Assembly: GCA_031363055.1 (NCBI GenBank)
Contig: JANLTP010000068.1
Span: 1-53,088, forward strand
DNA length: 53,088 bases
Source of the DNA: JANLTP01 sp031363055
GTDB taxonomy: Bacteria; Pseudomonadota; Gammaproteobacteria; Burkholderiales; Burkholderiaceae_E
Reading direction: 5' to 3'
Positions 24,916-33,200 of the stretch are shown here, one piece after another. Every line of letters starts with the position of its first letter. Position 1 is the first letter of the stretch. Below the pieces are notes generated by a model, which was not told the DNA's origin, made no database searches, and saw only the letters and a program-made list of their open reading frames with translations. The position numbers and the translations under genes were made by a program.

Positions 24916-25016
24916 CCGCGCGCTTTCATAAACCGAGTACCTGGCGGCGCGGGTATTGGGCCATTGCGATCGGGTTCCTGTTGTTGCTGTTGATCCCGAC
25001 GCAAAGCAGTTGGTAG
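24912..25016 (+). CDS. small single-pass membrane protein, 34 residues
   Basis: The ATG overlaps the CbpM stop (ATGA). The peptide has a basic N-terminus (MTARFHKPSTWRRGYW), one hydrophobic helix (AIAIGFLLLLLIPTQ) and a short end. The positive-inside layout and coupling to cbpM support a real small membrane protein. No family recognised. Confidence 0.45.
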   Translation: MTARFHKPSTWRRGYWAIAIGFLLLLLIPTQSSW

Positions 25017-25195
25017 TCAGGTAATGATCGGTCGGCTGATGCGGGCCTGCGGCTATCCCAGTCCGAGAATACGCCCGAGTTCAGACAGATACCGGCCGAT
25101 TCGCCAGGGGATTTGCGCAGATCACGTGCCAGTGCATCGAGCAGGCGTTTTGCTTCGTCGACGTTGATCTGTGCGCGTTGTGGTGGGTTGGTCAT
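24926..25195 (-). CDS. small hypothetical protein downstream of PRPP synthetase-like gene
   Basis: The start overlaps the stop of the prs-like gene (ATGA), so it is translationally coupled. The N-terminus INVDEAKRLLDALARDLRKS looks like a real helix. After SPGESA the frame becomes arginine/serine-rich without pattern. The +1 frame would read IGRYLSELGRILGLG and then stop at about 25053, a more natural ending. I suspect a frameshift near 25105 and an original length of about 50 residues. Function unknown. Confidence 0.45.
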   Translation of the reverse strand: MTNPPQRAQINVDEAKRLLDALARDLRKSPGESAGICLNSGVFSDWDSRRPASADRSLPDYQLLCVGINSNNRNPIAMAQYPRRQVLGL

Positions 25196-26091
25196 TGTCT
25201 CAAAGCCTTCGCAAGCAGCGGCACGACGCTGATGACATTACTTTCGTGAGGAACACAATCAGTACTCCAGATATGGCCGATTCCGACGCTTTTCAATTGC
25301 GCTTGAGCGTCACCTACAAATAACGCGTGCGTGACGGCGACATCAACCGACAGTGCGCCGGCAGCCAGCGCGAGTCTGGCGGCGGCCGCAATTGTTCGGC
25401 CGGTGCTCACCAGATCATCGATCAACACGACATGTCGTCCCTGCAGCTTCAGTGCTGGTGGCAAAGTCACCGTGACGTCATGATCACCGTGGCGTTGTTT
25501 CAGGCACCAACCGTAGTCAACCATCGGGTCGCAGGCGCGGGCAGCTTCTCGCACCCATTGCGCAGACTCTTCGTCAGGACCCAGTAGCAGCGCGCGGTCG
25601 AGTTGCTGCGAAACCCAGATGCCGATCGACGCGGCGGCCGACAAGGAGATTGCGCGGCAGCCCGGCATGACCGATTGCAGCGAAGAAATCCGATGCAGAT
25701 GCGGATCGATTGTAATGATCTGATCGAATCGGCTCGCCAGCAAACCGGCGATGTGGCGTTGGCTGACCGCTTCGCCCGGTGCAAATTCGATATCCTGTCT
25801 CATGTATGCCAGGTAGGGGCACACCAACACCAGTTGATGTGCACCGAGTTCGCGCGCCGTCGGCGCTGCGATCAAAAGTTCAACCAGTTTTTCATTCGGT
25901 TGCGGCAGGCTTCGTAACATGAAGACGCGCTCTGGCAGCGTTGGCGGCAGACGCAGCTTCAGTTCACCATCGGGAAAGCGGTGACGTTCGACGAACTCGA
26001 TCGATATGTTCAAGCTTCGCGCCAGTTCGCAAGCGAATTCGCGTTCGTCGTCAAAGGCGAGAACACAAGCGCTGGTCGAAAACTGATTCAT
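25192..26091 (-). CDS. ribose-phosphate diphosphokinase homologue (class III/archaeal-like)
   Basis: A 299-residue complete protein of the PRPP synthetase fold. FPDGELKLRLP sits near residue 40. The ATP-binding block is CPYLAYMRQDIEFAPGEAVS. The substrate loop is LGPDEESAQWV rather than the bacterial SPDxGGVxRA, and the PRPP site is VVLIDDLVSTGRT. These variants resemble archaeal/class III enzymes more than housekeeping Prs. Its start overlaps the end of the AMP phosphorylase gene, so the two proteins are made together. The role could be PRPP synthesis, or its reverse, or use of another ribose phosphate; this is inference. Confidence 0.85.
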   Translation of the reverse strand: MNQFSTSACVLAFDDEREFACELARSLNISIEFVERHRFPDGELKLRLPPTLPERVFMLRSLPQPNEKLVELLIAAPTARELGAHQLVLVCPYLAYMRQDIEFAPGEAVSQRHIAGLLASRFDQIITIDPHLHRISSLQSVMPGCRAISLSAAASIGIWVSQQLDRALLLGPDEESAQWVREAARACDPMVDYGWCLKQRHGDHDVTVTLPPALKLQGRHVVLIDDLVSTGRTIAAAARLALAAGALSVDVAVTHALFVGDAQAQLKSVGIGHIWSTDCVPHESNVISVVPLLAKALRQ

Positions 26092-27623
26092 GGTGTGGCT
26101 CCGTTCACGGGCGTAATCTGATAGCCGTTGTCGCGTTCAGACAAATCGCGTGCAAAGCTCAGGTCGGCCGGGAATTGAGCGTGAATCCGGTACAGGGGCG
26201 TTCCACGTTCGACATGTGCGCCGACCTTGTGCAGAAGATCCACCCCGGCGCCGCTGACTTGCGGCGCGCCAGCCAGACGAGCGATTCGTGCCAGACGTAA
26301 ATTGTCAATGCTGGCAACCGACCCGTCTGTTGAGGCAGTTACCTCATGGGTCAGTTTTCCCAGTGCCGGCATATTGCTGCGGCGGCCCTGGGCGTCGATG
26401 ATGGCCTCCATTTGTGCCAACGCGCGGCCGGACTCGAGAATATCGCGGGCAATGCGCCAGCCGTCGCCACCACGAACATCGGGATCGAACTCGATCAGTC
26501 GGCCCGCCAAGCGCAGCGACTTCTCGCGCAGGTCTGCAGGCGCTGCCGGTTCGTTGCGAAGTACACGCATCACATCTCGAGCTTCCAGCACCGGGCCTAT
26601 CCCATTGCCGATCGGTTGGCTGCCATCGGTAATCATCACTTCCAAATGCAGGTTCAACAGCGAAGCGACATACTCGAACAGTTTCCGAAGTCTCTGAGCG
26701 GCGGCCATCGATCGCACCTTGGCGGTGGGCCCGACTGGAATGTCGAGAACGAGATGGGTGGAACCCGCCGCGATCTTTTTTGACAGGATTGATGCGACCA
26801 TTTGGCCGGGCGAGTCAACGCCCAGCGGCCTCTCAACTGAGATCAAAATGTCATCTGCGGGTGACAAACCGGCGGTTCCGCCCCAAGCCAGACAGCCGTT
26901 CGTGTCGCGCACGATTTGCTTGAGGCGATCAATCGGCAGTTCAACATCGGCCAGCATTTCCATCGTGTCGGCGGTGCCGGCTGGAGACGTGATCGCGCGG
27001 GACGACGTTTTCGGGCATAACATGCCGTGGGCAGTCACGATCGGAACCAGCAGCATCGAGGTGCGGTTGCCAGGAATACCACCAATGCAGTGCTTGTCCA
27101 CGACCGGTCCGCCACGCACTGCCTGGTGCCAGTCAATGCGGTTGCCCGTGTCGATCATCGCTTCGGTCAGATACAGTACTTCGTCTCGGTCGAGGTCATA
27201 GCCATTGGTGGCCACCACGAATGCCGCCAGTTCGATCTTCGAATACCGGGCTTCGGCTACATCGTGGATGAATCCGTGCAGGTCGGCGCGCGAGAGCCGT
27301 TCACCGGCAATCTTGCGATGCAGTGCCGGCAGTGACGCTGGCGGTTCCGCGGGCAGCACCTGTGCTTCGAGACCGGCGGCAACGTTCAGTCGGGCAAATG
27401 CATCTTCGGACAGGCCCAGTTCGCCGGGCTGCACGATCGTGGCATCATCAACGACATTGAGCACCGCGTTGATCGACATCCCGTTGGCGCGAACCATGAC
27501 CTTCGACAGGGCCTGAAACCCGGCCGCACGCACCACTGCACAGTCGCGATGCAAGTAGACGACACTCTCGCGCCAGGTATCGATTGCCACCCGCCTTATT
27601 CTTAGCTGCTGCGCCTCCATCAA
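26088..27623 (-). CDS. AMP/thymidine phosphorylase family enzyme (AMP phosphorylase-like)
   Basis: A 511-residue protein with an N-terminal extension of about 90 residues. The pyrimidine-nucleoside phosphorylase core follows: phosphate/lysine site DKHCIGGIPGNRTSMLLVPI, then PKTSSRAITSPAGTADTMEM, LAWGGTAGLSPADDILISVE and a C-terminal PYNP-like domain. Length, the extra N-terminal domain and KHxIGGxPGN match archaeal-type AMP phosphorylase rather than 440-residue DeoA. That enzyme cleaves NMPs to base plus ribose 1,5-bisphosphate. The gene is intact and first in an operon with the PRPP synthetase homologue. An FNR-like box lies 75 bp upstream. Confidence 0.87.
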   Translation of the reverse strand: MMEAQQLRIRRVAIDTWRESVVYLHRDCAVVRAAGFQALSKVMVRANGMSINAVLNVVDDATIVQPGELGLSEDAFARLNVAAGLEAQVLPAEPPASLPALHRKIAGERLSRADLHGFIHDVAEARYSKIELAAFVVATNGYDLDRDEVLYLTEAMIDTGNRIDWHQAVRGGPVVDKHCIGGIPGNRTSMLLVPIVTAHGMLCPKTSSRAITSPAGTADTMEMLADVELPIDRLKQIVRDTNGCLAWGGTAGLSPADDILISVERPLGVDSPGQMVASILSKKIAAGSTHLVLDIPVGPTAKVRSMAAAQRLRKLFEYVASLLNLHLEVMITDGSQPIGNGIGPVLEARDVMRVLRNEPAAPADLREKSLRLAGRLIEFDPDVRGGDGWRIARDILESGRALAQMEAIIDAQGRRSNMPALGKLTHEVTASTDGSVASIDNLRLARIARLAGAPQVSGAGVDLLHKVGAHVERGTPLYRIHAQFPADLSFARDLSERDNGYQITPVNGATP

Positions 27624-27697
27624 GGCACTTTCTGGTCGCTTCGGTGACGATGGAAGTCAATCGTCACGGCCTGACCCTGCATCTCATTATTCACCGG

Positions 27698-27711
27698 TTG
27701 ATCAAAGTCAA
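27698..27711. promoter_or_regulatory. FNR/ANR-type box TTGATCAAAGTCAA
   Basis: TTGAT-N4-GTCAA, one base from consensus. It is 75 bp upstream of the minus-strand AMP phosphorylase start. It shares the 300-bp divergent region 27624-27922 with the box at 27802-27815; nothing else is evident in that gap. Confidence 0.6.
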
Positions 27712-27801
27712 GCGCGCGGCAGACCATCATGAACTCCTTGCGTCGACGCCATGACTGATTGGCGTCACAAGGGCATCATCTACCCTTGACCCTTGCCTAC
27801 C

Positions 27802-27815
27802 TTGATCTGGATCAT
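27802..27815. promoter_or_regulatory. FNR/ANR-like box TTGATCTGGATCAT
   Basis: TTGAT-N4-ATCAT, one mismatch at the last base. It is 107 bp upstream of the hibernation-factor start at 27923. An AT-rich stretch with a plausible -10 (TATAGA) follows at about 27830-27836. Confidence 0.55.
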
Positions 27816-27922
27816 TCAAACTTCAACTTATAGAAGAAATGCCGAAAGCCTCGGGTGTTGTTAAATATCAAGCCGCAGGCGATCAGGGGCTATAGAGTGC
27901 GAAGCAACTCAAAGGTTCGCAT

Positions 27923-28276
27923 ATGAAAATCCCGGTTCAGATCTTGTTTCATGGCATGGAGCGCTCCGACGCGCTTGAGCGAAGCGCGCGTGAACATGCC
28001 CAAAAGCTGGAGTCGTTCTCTGCCGATATCATCGGCTGTCGAATCACCATCGATATTGAGCAAAGACGAATGCAGCAGGGACGACCTGTCAGCGTGCGCA
28101 TTGATCTGACCTTGCCGGGGCACGAACTGGTGGTCAATCGTGTCCATGACGAAGACGCGCATGTCGCCCTGCATGAAGCGTTCGACAACATGAAGCGCCA
28201 GTTGAATGATATCGCGAGTTCACGTAAGGCTCAGAAGAAACGAGTGTCCCCGGACAACCCGCCGTCCCTCGATTGA
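27923..28276 (+). CDS. hpf: ribosome hibernation-promoting factor / sigma-54 modulation family protein
   Basis: A 117-residue short-form HPF/RaiA protein. It has IPVQILFHGMERSDALERSA, AREHAQKLESFSADIIGCRI, then VSVRIDLTLPGHELVVNRVH and the terminal HEAFDNMKRQLNDIASSRKA. It has the beta-alpha-beta-beta-beta-alpha fold that binds the 30S A/P site and silences ribosomes during energy stress. It is intact. The upstream FNR-like box suggests low-oxygen induction. The 3' end overlaps the convergent HHH relic. Confidence 0.88.
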   Translation: MKIPVQILFHGMERSDALERSAREHAQKLESFSADIIGCRITIDIEQRRMQQGRPVSVRIDLTLPGHELVVNRVHDEDAHVALHEAFDNMKRQLNDIASSRKAQKKRVSPDNPPSLD

Positions 28277-28555
28277 TCCGCAGGTCTCGGTGACCACGGT
28301 ACATTGATGTTCGACATGATCGTGATCGTAAAAATAGATCAGCACCCAATCGTGGATTCGGCCGAGCTGATGGGCCAACGCCGTGTTGGAAATCATCGCC
28401 GTGAAATGCCACTCGTCTCGCGTGGTCTGCAACAAAGGCAGCCAGGCGCGGCCCTCCGGGTTGAGTCGCTTTGGGGTAATCGTGCGCAGCGTTCCAGCCG
28501 CTGCACCGGCTCGATACTCGCGATCGACAACCAATACTTCGGCTTCAAAATTGGC
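28220..28555 (-). pseudogene. helix-hairpin-helix DNA-binding protein, C-terminal relic
   Basis: The frame encodes LVVDREYRAGAAAGTLRTIT, PKRLNPEGRAWLPLLQTTRD, EWHFTAMISNTALAHQLGRI, HDWVLIYFYDHDHVEHQCTV and TETCGSIEGRRVVRGH. This is the characteristic C-terminal part of roughly 240-residue HHH-domain proteins (pattern VDREYR through RRVVRGREAEC). The HHH half upstream is missing, and the end after RRVVRG is replaced by antisense of hpf. No suitable start codon is seen, so it is probably a relic. Confidence 0.55.
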
Positions 28556-28813
28556 ACATAGCGGATTGCCAGATCGAGATGAAAGGTGCTGTTGGTGCCG
28601 GCAACGCCAAGGTTGTAGACCTTCAGGGCAAGTGGTTAGTGCGAGCGGGCGTTAAAACCCCGGCGTTCTCGGGAGTGACCACCGCGCTGGTTGCATTGGT
28701 GGACAAGCGCCAATGCAGAACCGAGCGCAGATTTGCGTTCGTAACATGACGCAACTTGACGTAACCTGATCCGGCTCGCTCGATAACGAACCTTAAGGCT
28801 GACACCCAATACC

Positions 28814-29575
28814 ATGAAGCCCGGTTCATTGGAAGCGATTGCATCGCGCCCCGATCAAGCAGGTTTGGTGCGATCGCTGAGTCTGCCTCTGGCCGTCTTG
28901 TTCGGACTTGGCGTGACTATAGGTGCGGGCATTTATGTGCTGATCGGCGCGACGGCCAGGCGAGCCGGAATGCATACGCCGATTGCTTTTCTGCTGGCGG
29001 CGTTGGTCATGGCGCCTACGGCTGCCTCATTTGCCGAGTTCTCGTCACGGATGCCAGTGAGCGCTGGTGAAGCCGCTTACGTTGGAGCAGTGGCGGCTTG
29101 GGGAATTCTCCAGTCGGTTTTGATTGCCAGTGCAATGACCGTAATCGAGGTTGCTGGCCTGGTTGCGGTCGTCTTCATCGGCTTCGAGGGTCTGGCCAAC
29201 ATCGCCGAAGAAGTCAAAGACCCGAAACGCAACCTGCCAAGGGCTATCTTGCTAACGTTGGTGGTGTCGACGTTTTTCTACATCATTGTGGTTTGGATCG
29301 CGTTGATTTCGGTCCCGTAAGACGAACTTGCCTCGGCCAGTACCGCGTTGAGTCTGGTCTTCCAACGGGTAACCGGAGCCTCGCCAGCCGCCATCAGCGG
29401 CATTGCCATCGTCGCCGCGATCAACGGCATCATCGCGCTTATCGTCATGGCCTCCCGGGTAATCGATGGCATGGCCGATCGACAATTGCTGCCGGCGGCT
29501 TTAGCGAGCATTCATCCGCGGACACGCACCCCCGTCAACGCGACCATACTGGTTAGCGCAGCCGTGCTCGTCTTG
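28814..29575 (+). pseudogene. APC family amino-acid permease relic
   Basis: The gene starts normally at 28814 (LSLPLAVLFGLGVTIGAGIY is the APC helix 1). It keeps parts of helices 2 to 3 (FAEFSSRMPVSAGEAAYVGA) and then skips to VIEVAGLVAVVFIGFEGLAN, IAEEVKDPKRNLPRAILLTL and ALISVP followed by TAA at 29318. In the same frame it resumes with ASTALSLVFQRVTGAS, ALIVMASRVIDGMADRQLLP and HPRTRTPVNATILVSAAVLV. It then ends abruptly at a junction with a convergent alcohol dehydrogenase fragment. So it has in-frame deletions, a nonsense codon and 3' truncation. Confidence 0.82.
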
Positions 29576-29970
29576 CCCACTGCGTCGAATACAAAATCGA
29601 AGGTCTCCTCGATTTGCGTAGAGTCCTCGGCCGTGTAGTCGACCACGCGGAGATACTCAGCATGTGCGACGTAGATGTTTGGCGACAATCCGAAGACCCG
29701 ATTGCCGGGCTTGAACGCGTTGACGCCAGCGCCAACTGCTTCAACTATCCCGGCGAAGTCCATGCCGAGGATCGTCAGCTTCGGCCGGAGCAGCCCCGCG
29801 ACAAACCGAACGAACAACGGGTGGGGTCTGAGCATGCCGCAATCAGTGCGGCTAACCGTCATCGCATGGATGCTGACCAGGACCTCGCCTGCTTTGGGTT
29901 CTGGTTTCGGCACCTGCAGGATCTCCAGTACGTCCGGTGACCCATAACAAAAGGCTCTGCCAGCGCGCAA
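29575..29970 (-). pseudogene. medium-chain zinc-less alcohol dehydrogenase/quinone reductase relic
   Basis: The N-terminal GroES-like domain is present (YGSPDVLEILQVPKPEPKAG, EVLVSIHAMTVSRTDCGMLR, LGMDFAGIVEAVGAGVNAFK, PGNRVFGL). After AHAEYLR it jumps over the GxGGVG nucleotide motif into VVDYTAEDSTQ and FDFVFDAVGKTS. There it collides with the permease 3' end. The NAD(P) site and C-terminal domain are absent, so the product cannot be functional. Confidence 0.78.
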
Positions 29971-30244
29971 TCGATCGGGTCTTGAGCAGGGCCAGGGTCT
30001 GAATACCGAATCCGATTGGCAACAGAGTTATACCCCAGAGCAAGACCGGCCAGCCGCGTTTGGAAAACATGGCCAGCAGGCCAGGCATCATGTTCGAGAA
30101 CTCGGCATCGGAAAGTTTGTGAAGCGCACTCATCGTGAGGCATAGCGCGCCCTTGTCGGCTGCCAGCGCGAGAGCACCCAGGATCGCCAGTGCTGCGCCC
30201 AGGAAGCCCGCCCGTGCAGCGCCGCTGTGCTCAAGGAGCTTCAT
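29945..30244 (-). pseudogene. three-to-four-helix membrane protein, 3' end lost
   Basis: From the ATG ending at 30244: MKLLEHSGAARAGFLGAALA, ILGALALAADKGALCLTMSA, LLAMFSKRGWPVLLWGITLL and PIGFGIQTLALLKTRSIARW. It has at least two clear transmembrane helices and no cofactor motif. After SLLLW the frame reads out of frame through the adjacent dehydrogenase fragment. The native C-terminus is therefore probably deleted together with the dehydrogenase start. Family not recognised. Confidence 0.5.
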
Positions 30245-30440
30245 GAAATGCAGGGCTACTACACGAGCAGCGCTGTGTTGAGCGTGGCCAGGGCATGAGC
30301 GAACTGAAGCAGACCATCTCCGTCTGCTCTCCGGATCATTTCCGACGGGCCCAACAGGTGAGGGGTCCAGCAAACCCGGATGGACCGAAAACGCGAGTCC
30401 CGTCGACCTATGGCGCATTCAAATGGGAGCGTGCGACGGA

Positions 30441-30526
30441 CTATCTGCTGGAATGAAAATGGTGTGCTGCTTCTGGAATTGCCGATGCAGGAGTCGACGG
30501 TATCGAAGCGCTTGACCGTTCAATGA
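30441..30526 (+). pseudogene. Hsp20-type small heat-shock protein C-terminal remnant
   Basis: A short plus-strand frame reads NENGVLLLELPMQESTVSKR LTVQ then stop. This is the alpha-crystallin C-terminal strand pair of Hsp20 proteins (usual pattern NGVLTLxLPK followed by KxIxV). Upstream STYGAFKWER in another frame may be a second scrap. The region 30245-30440 otherwise has no gene I can support. Confidence 0.4.
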
Positions 30527-30573
30527 CCTGAAGCGGCGGCGAGCTGCATGCAACGAAGTGGTACGGGACGGAT

Positions 30574-31564
30574 TCAGCAAATTCGTGGCAATGGCTCGCC
30601 GCTCAACCAGTCGACGACGCGGCAGCCACCAAAGCCGGTATTCATCTGGACAAAACGATATGGATCGGCAGTGACCGTGCCGATCCGCGCCGCCGAGCGC
30701 CCAGCGGATGGGCGCCCAGCAGCTCGCAGATCGCCTCAACCTGAGGCAGGATCGGTATCGCCGACTCCTCGATCAACATGCCCACGGCAGACTGATCCGC
30801 GATCTCATTCAAGGTAGTGGCCAAACCGCCGCGCGTTGGATCGCGCAACACATGTACCGCACCTGCCTGCACCGAAGCCAGCATTGCCTGTACCAAGGCA
30901 TACAAGGCCGCACTGTCGGATTTAACCTGGGTCTCGAAATCGAGCGCCTCGCGTTGGATAAGTGCGGCAATACCGTATTCGCCAGTGCTACCCGATAACA
31001 GCACGACGTCACCCGGACGAGCATTGGCGCCACCAATTTCGCGCGTGAGCGGCACGATCCCCAACCTGGTGGTACTGATGAAAACCCCGTCACCCTTGCC
31101 TCGTTCGACCACCTTGGTGTCACCGGTGACAATCGGCACGCCGCAGTCGCGCGATGCCGCTGCCATCGATTCGACAATACGTTTGAGGTCCGCCAGCGCA
31201 AATCCCTCTTCGAGAATAAAGCTGGCACTCAAATAGAGGGGTGTTGCGCTCAGCATCGCGACGTCGTTGACGGTGCCAAACACCGCCAGCGAACCGATGT
31301 CACCTCCCGGAAAGAACAGCGGTGAGACCACCTGGGCGTCGGTGGCCATCACCAGTCGGTGGCCATCACCAGTCGATGGCCAGACGGCGGCTCGGGCAGG
31401 AGTGCGCCGTCATTGCCCTGCTGCAGTGCCGGGTTGGCAAATTCGCGGGCGAACAGTTCGTCGACCAATTGGGCACTCACACGGCCGCCTGCACCATGGT
31501 TCATCTCGATGAGTCCGCGTCGGAAATCGAGCGGGCGCAGGTAGCCCTTCTTGACCTGGTTCAT
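30574..31564 (-). pseudogene. hypE: hydrogenase maturation protein HypE relic
   Basis: The N-terminus MNQVKKGYLRPLDFRRGLIE, MNHGAGGRVSAQLVDELFAR and DGALLPEP continues, after a 17-bp tandem duplication that shifts the frame, as MATDAQVVSPLFFPGGDIGS, VVERGKGDGVFISTTRLGIV and LRDPTRGGLATTLNEIADQS. At ICELLG about 40 residues are missing before AHPLG. The C-terminus continues in another frame (ARIGTVTADPYRFVQMNTGF, GGCRVVDWLSGEPLPRIC). The essential final cysteine that carries the cyano group is still encoded there, but out of frame. Confidence 0.88.
31341..31374. repeat. 17-bp tandem duplication inside hypE
   Basis: GGTGGCCATCACCAGTC occurs twice back to back (31341-31357 and 31358-31374). Removing one copy restores the HypE frame across GHRLVMATDAQVV, so the duplication is the frameshifting lesion. 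Confidence 0.85.
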
Positions 31565-31586
31565 GGCGGGTTCATGGCGGGTTCAC
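31559..31586. repeat. 11-bp tandem duplication at hypE start
   Basis: GTTCATGGCGG is repeated twice, plus a third partial GTTCA, right at the hypE start codon and hydrogenase gene end. It offers two adjacent ATGs on the minus strand. It is similar in kind to the 17-bp duplication 190 bp away. Confidence 0.7.
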
Positions 31587-31607
31587 AGGCTGACGACCAG
31601 AATGTCT

Positions 31608-32990
31608 CTAAATCGCCCATAGGTATAGTGTGCGGCACAGGAGCCCTCGCTTGAGACCATTCAGCAAGCCTTCGGTAATCTCGCGGCCATCCAGGTACTG
31701 TCGCGACACCGAACGCACGGCCTCATTCATCGCCTGATTATTGTGAGTGGTCGAATCGATCAGATTGCACAGGGTGATCAGATCGTTCTCACCGACTTCA
31801 TAATGATGGATCAGGGTGCCACGTGGCGCCTCAATGACACCAATCCCCTGTCGCTGGTGTGGACCCGAGGCCAACAACTCGCCGACCAGGATATCGCGAT
31901 CGTCCAGGAGTGCCTCGATGACTTCCACACAATGCAACACTTCGATCATCCGTGCCCAGTGATAGGCGAGCGGAGCATGAATCGGTTGGCCGCGCCCCCA
32001 CGCCAGAAATTCCTGCCGTGCTGCTTCCGCAAGCGGGCTCGGAATGAAGTCGCAATTTTGCAGTCTTGCCAGCCGTCCGACCCGGTACCAGCCGAGTTGT
32101 GGTCCGAGGCTGCGCAAGTACGGAAATTTCATATAGGTCCAGGGCTTGACTTCTTCTTCAATCAGATCGAGATAACTCTGATCGCTGGCGCCGTCCAGAA
32201 AAATATGTCCGTCCGCGTCACGCGCTCGCCGGACGCCGTCGTACAGATCAAGCGCACCGTCCTTTCGTACCAGCGATAACAGGTTGGCAGGCGCCCGCCC
32301 AAGGCTGTCATAGAGCGCCGGGTTCTGAGCGTGCAATTGCCGTGCTATGTCGACCGCTTCCTGCCCCCAGGCGATCATCTGCGCCACCTCTCGTTGCAAC
32401 AGGTCGCGGTCGGCAGCACTCACGTGTTTGTTCATTCCGCCCGGTACGGAGCCGGTGCCGTGTATGCATTTCCCGGCCGTGGCGCGGATCACTTCCTGGC
32501 CGAATTTGCGCAGCAGCACGCCGTTCCTCGCAATGTCAGGGTATTTGTTCGCGACTTCAACGATATTGCGCCGGTTCATCTCGGAGTCGAAGCCGAACAG
32601 CAAGTCGGGCGAGGACAAGTGAAAGAAGTGCAGCGCGTTACTCTGCATCACTTGCCCGTAGTGCATCAGACGTCGAAGCTTCTCCGCCGAAGGTGTGATC
32701 TGCGCTGCACCGACCACCCCGTCGAGGGCTTTTGAGGCTGCCAGATGATGCGATACCGGACAGATGCCGCACAGACGCTGCACCATCACCGGCACCTCCC
32801 AATACGGCCGGCCTTCGATAAATTTTTCAAATCCGCGAAACTCGACAATATGAAGGCGCACCTGCTGAACTCGCCGGTGCTCGTCAATCAGAATGGTGAC
32901 CTTGCCATGGCCCTCAACTCGAGATACCGGGCCGAACGCCACGCGACGCAGGCCATTGGCTTGGGCCGCAGTTTCAAGGTCGATGTTCAT
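31608..32990 (-). pseudogene. hoxH: NAD-linked [NiFe]-hydrogenase large subunit, C-terminus lost
   Basis: From the ATG ending at 32990 (MNIDLETAAQANGLRRVAFG) the 460-residue frame looks good. SRVEGHGKVTILIDE is followed by the proximal nickel ligands RLCGICPVSHHLA, IHGTGSVPGGMNKHVSA, and the C-terminal HNNQAMNEAVRSVSRQYLDG. After EGLLNG a small deletion removes the DPCxxC nickel-ligand motif. The frame is shifted: CAAH, remnant of the distal motif, is readable in the +1 frame. Without the distal cysteine pair the active site cannot form. This is the Hox group 3 type by its hoxE/F/Y neighbours. Confidence 0.88.
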
Positions 32991-33028
32991 TGGCAATCGG
33001 ATCCAACCAATTGGTGGTGGGAAGGGTT

Positions 33029-33200
33029 TCAGTCGTAGTGCATCAGGCCGCGACCCAGATGGGGTGTACGTCCGGCCAGCCAATCGGAAATGAAGTGCCA
33101 GAACGCATTGGCCGAGGGCGGGCAGCCCGGCAGAAAGTAGTCGACATGCACCACCTCGTGAATCGGGTGTACCTGGTTCAAGGGCAGCGGCAGCCGGTGT
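33029..33200 (-). pseudogene. hoxY: hydrogenase small subunit HoxY C-terminal remnant
   Basis: Only the last 55 or so residues remain: LNQVHPIHEVVHVDYFLPGC PPSANAFWHFISDWLAGRTP and HLGRGLMHYD. The cysteine of LPGCPP is an iron-sulfur ligand typical of HoxY. The first two thirds, including the other cluster ligands, are deleted. The 5' side joins the hoxF tail. It sits 38 bp upstream of hoxH. Confidence 0.85.

Noticed and set aside
29852..30418. A 188-codon minus-strand frame taken as one protein
   Set aside because: The first 58 codons lack a membrane-protein start context and the last 30 or so are an out-of-frame reading of the dehydrogenase fragment. Only the middle from the ATG ending 30244 looks real.
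31743..32735. Plus-strand frames across the hydrogenase large subunit
   Set aside because: Antisense to clear HoxH motifs and lacking any family signature.
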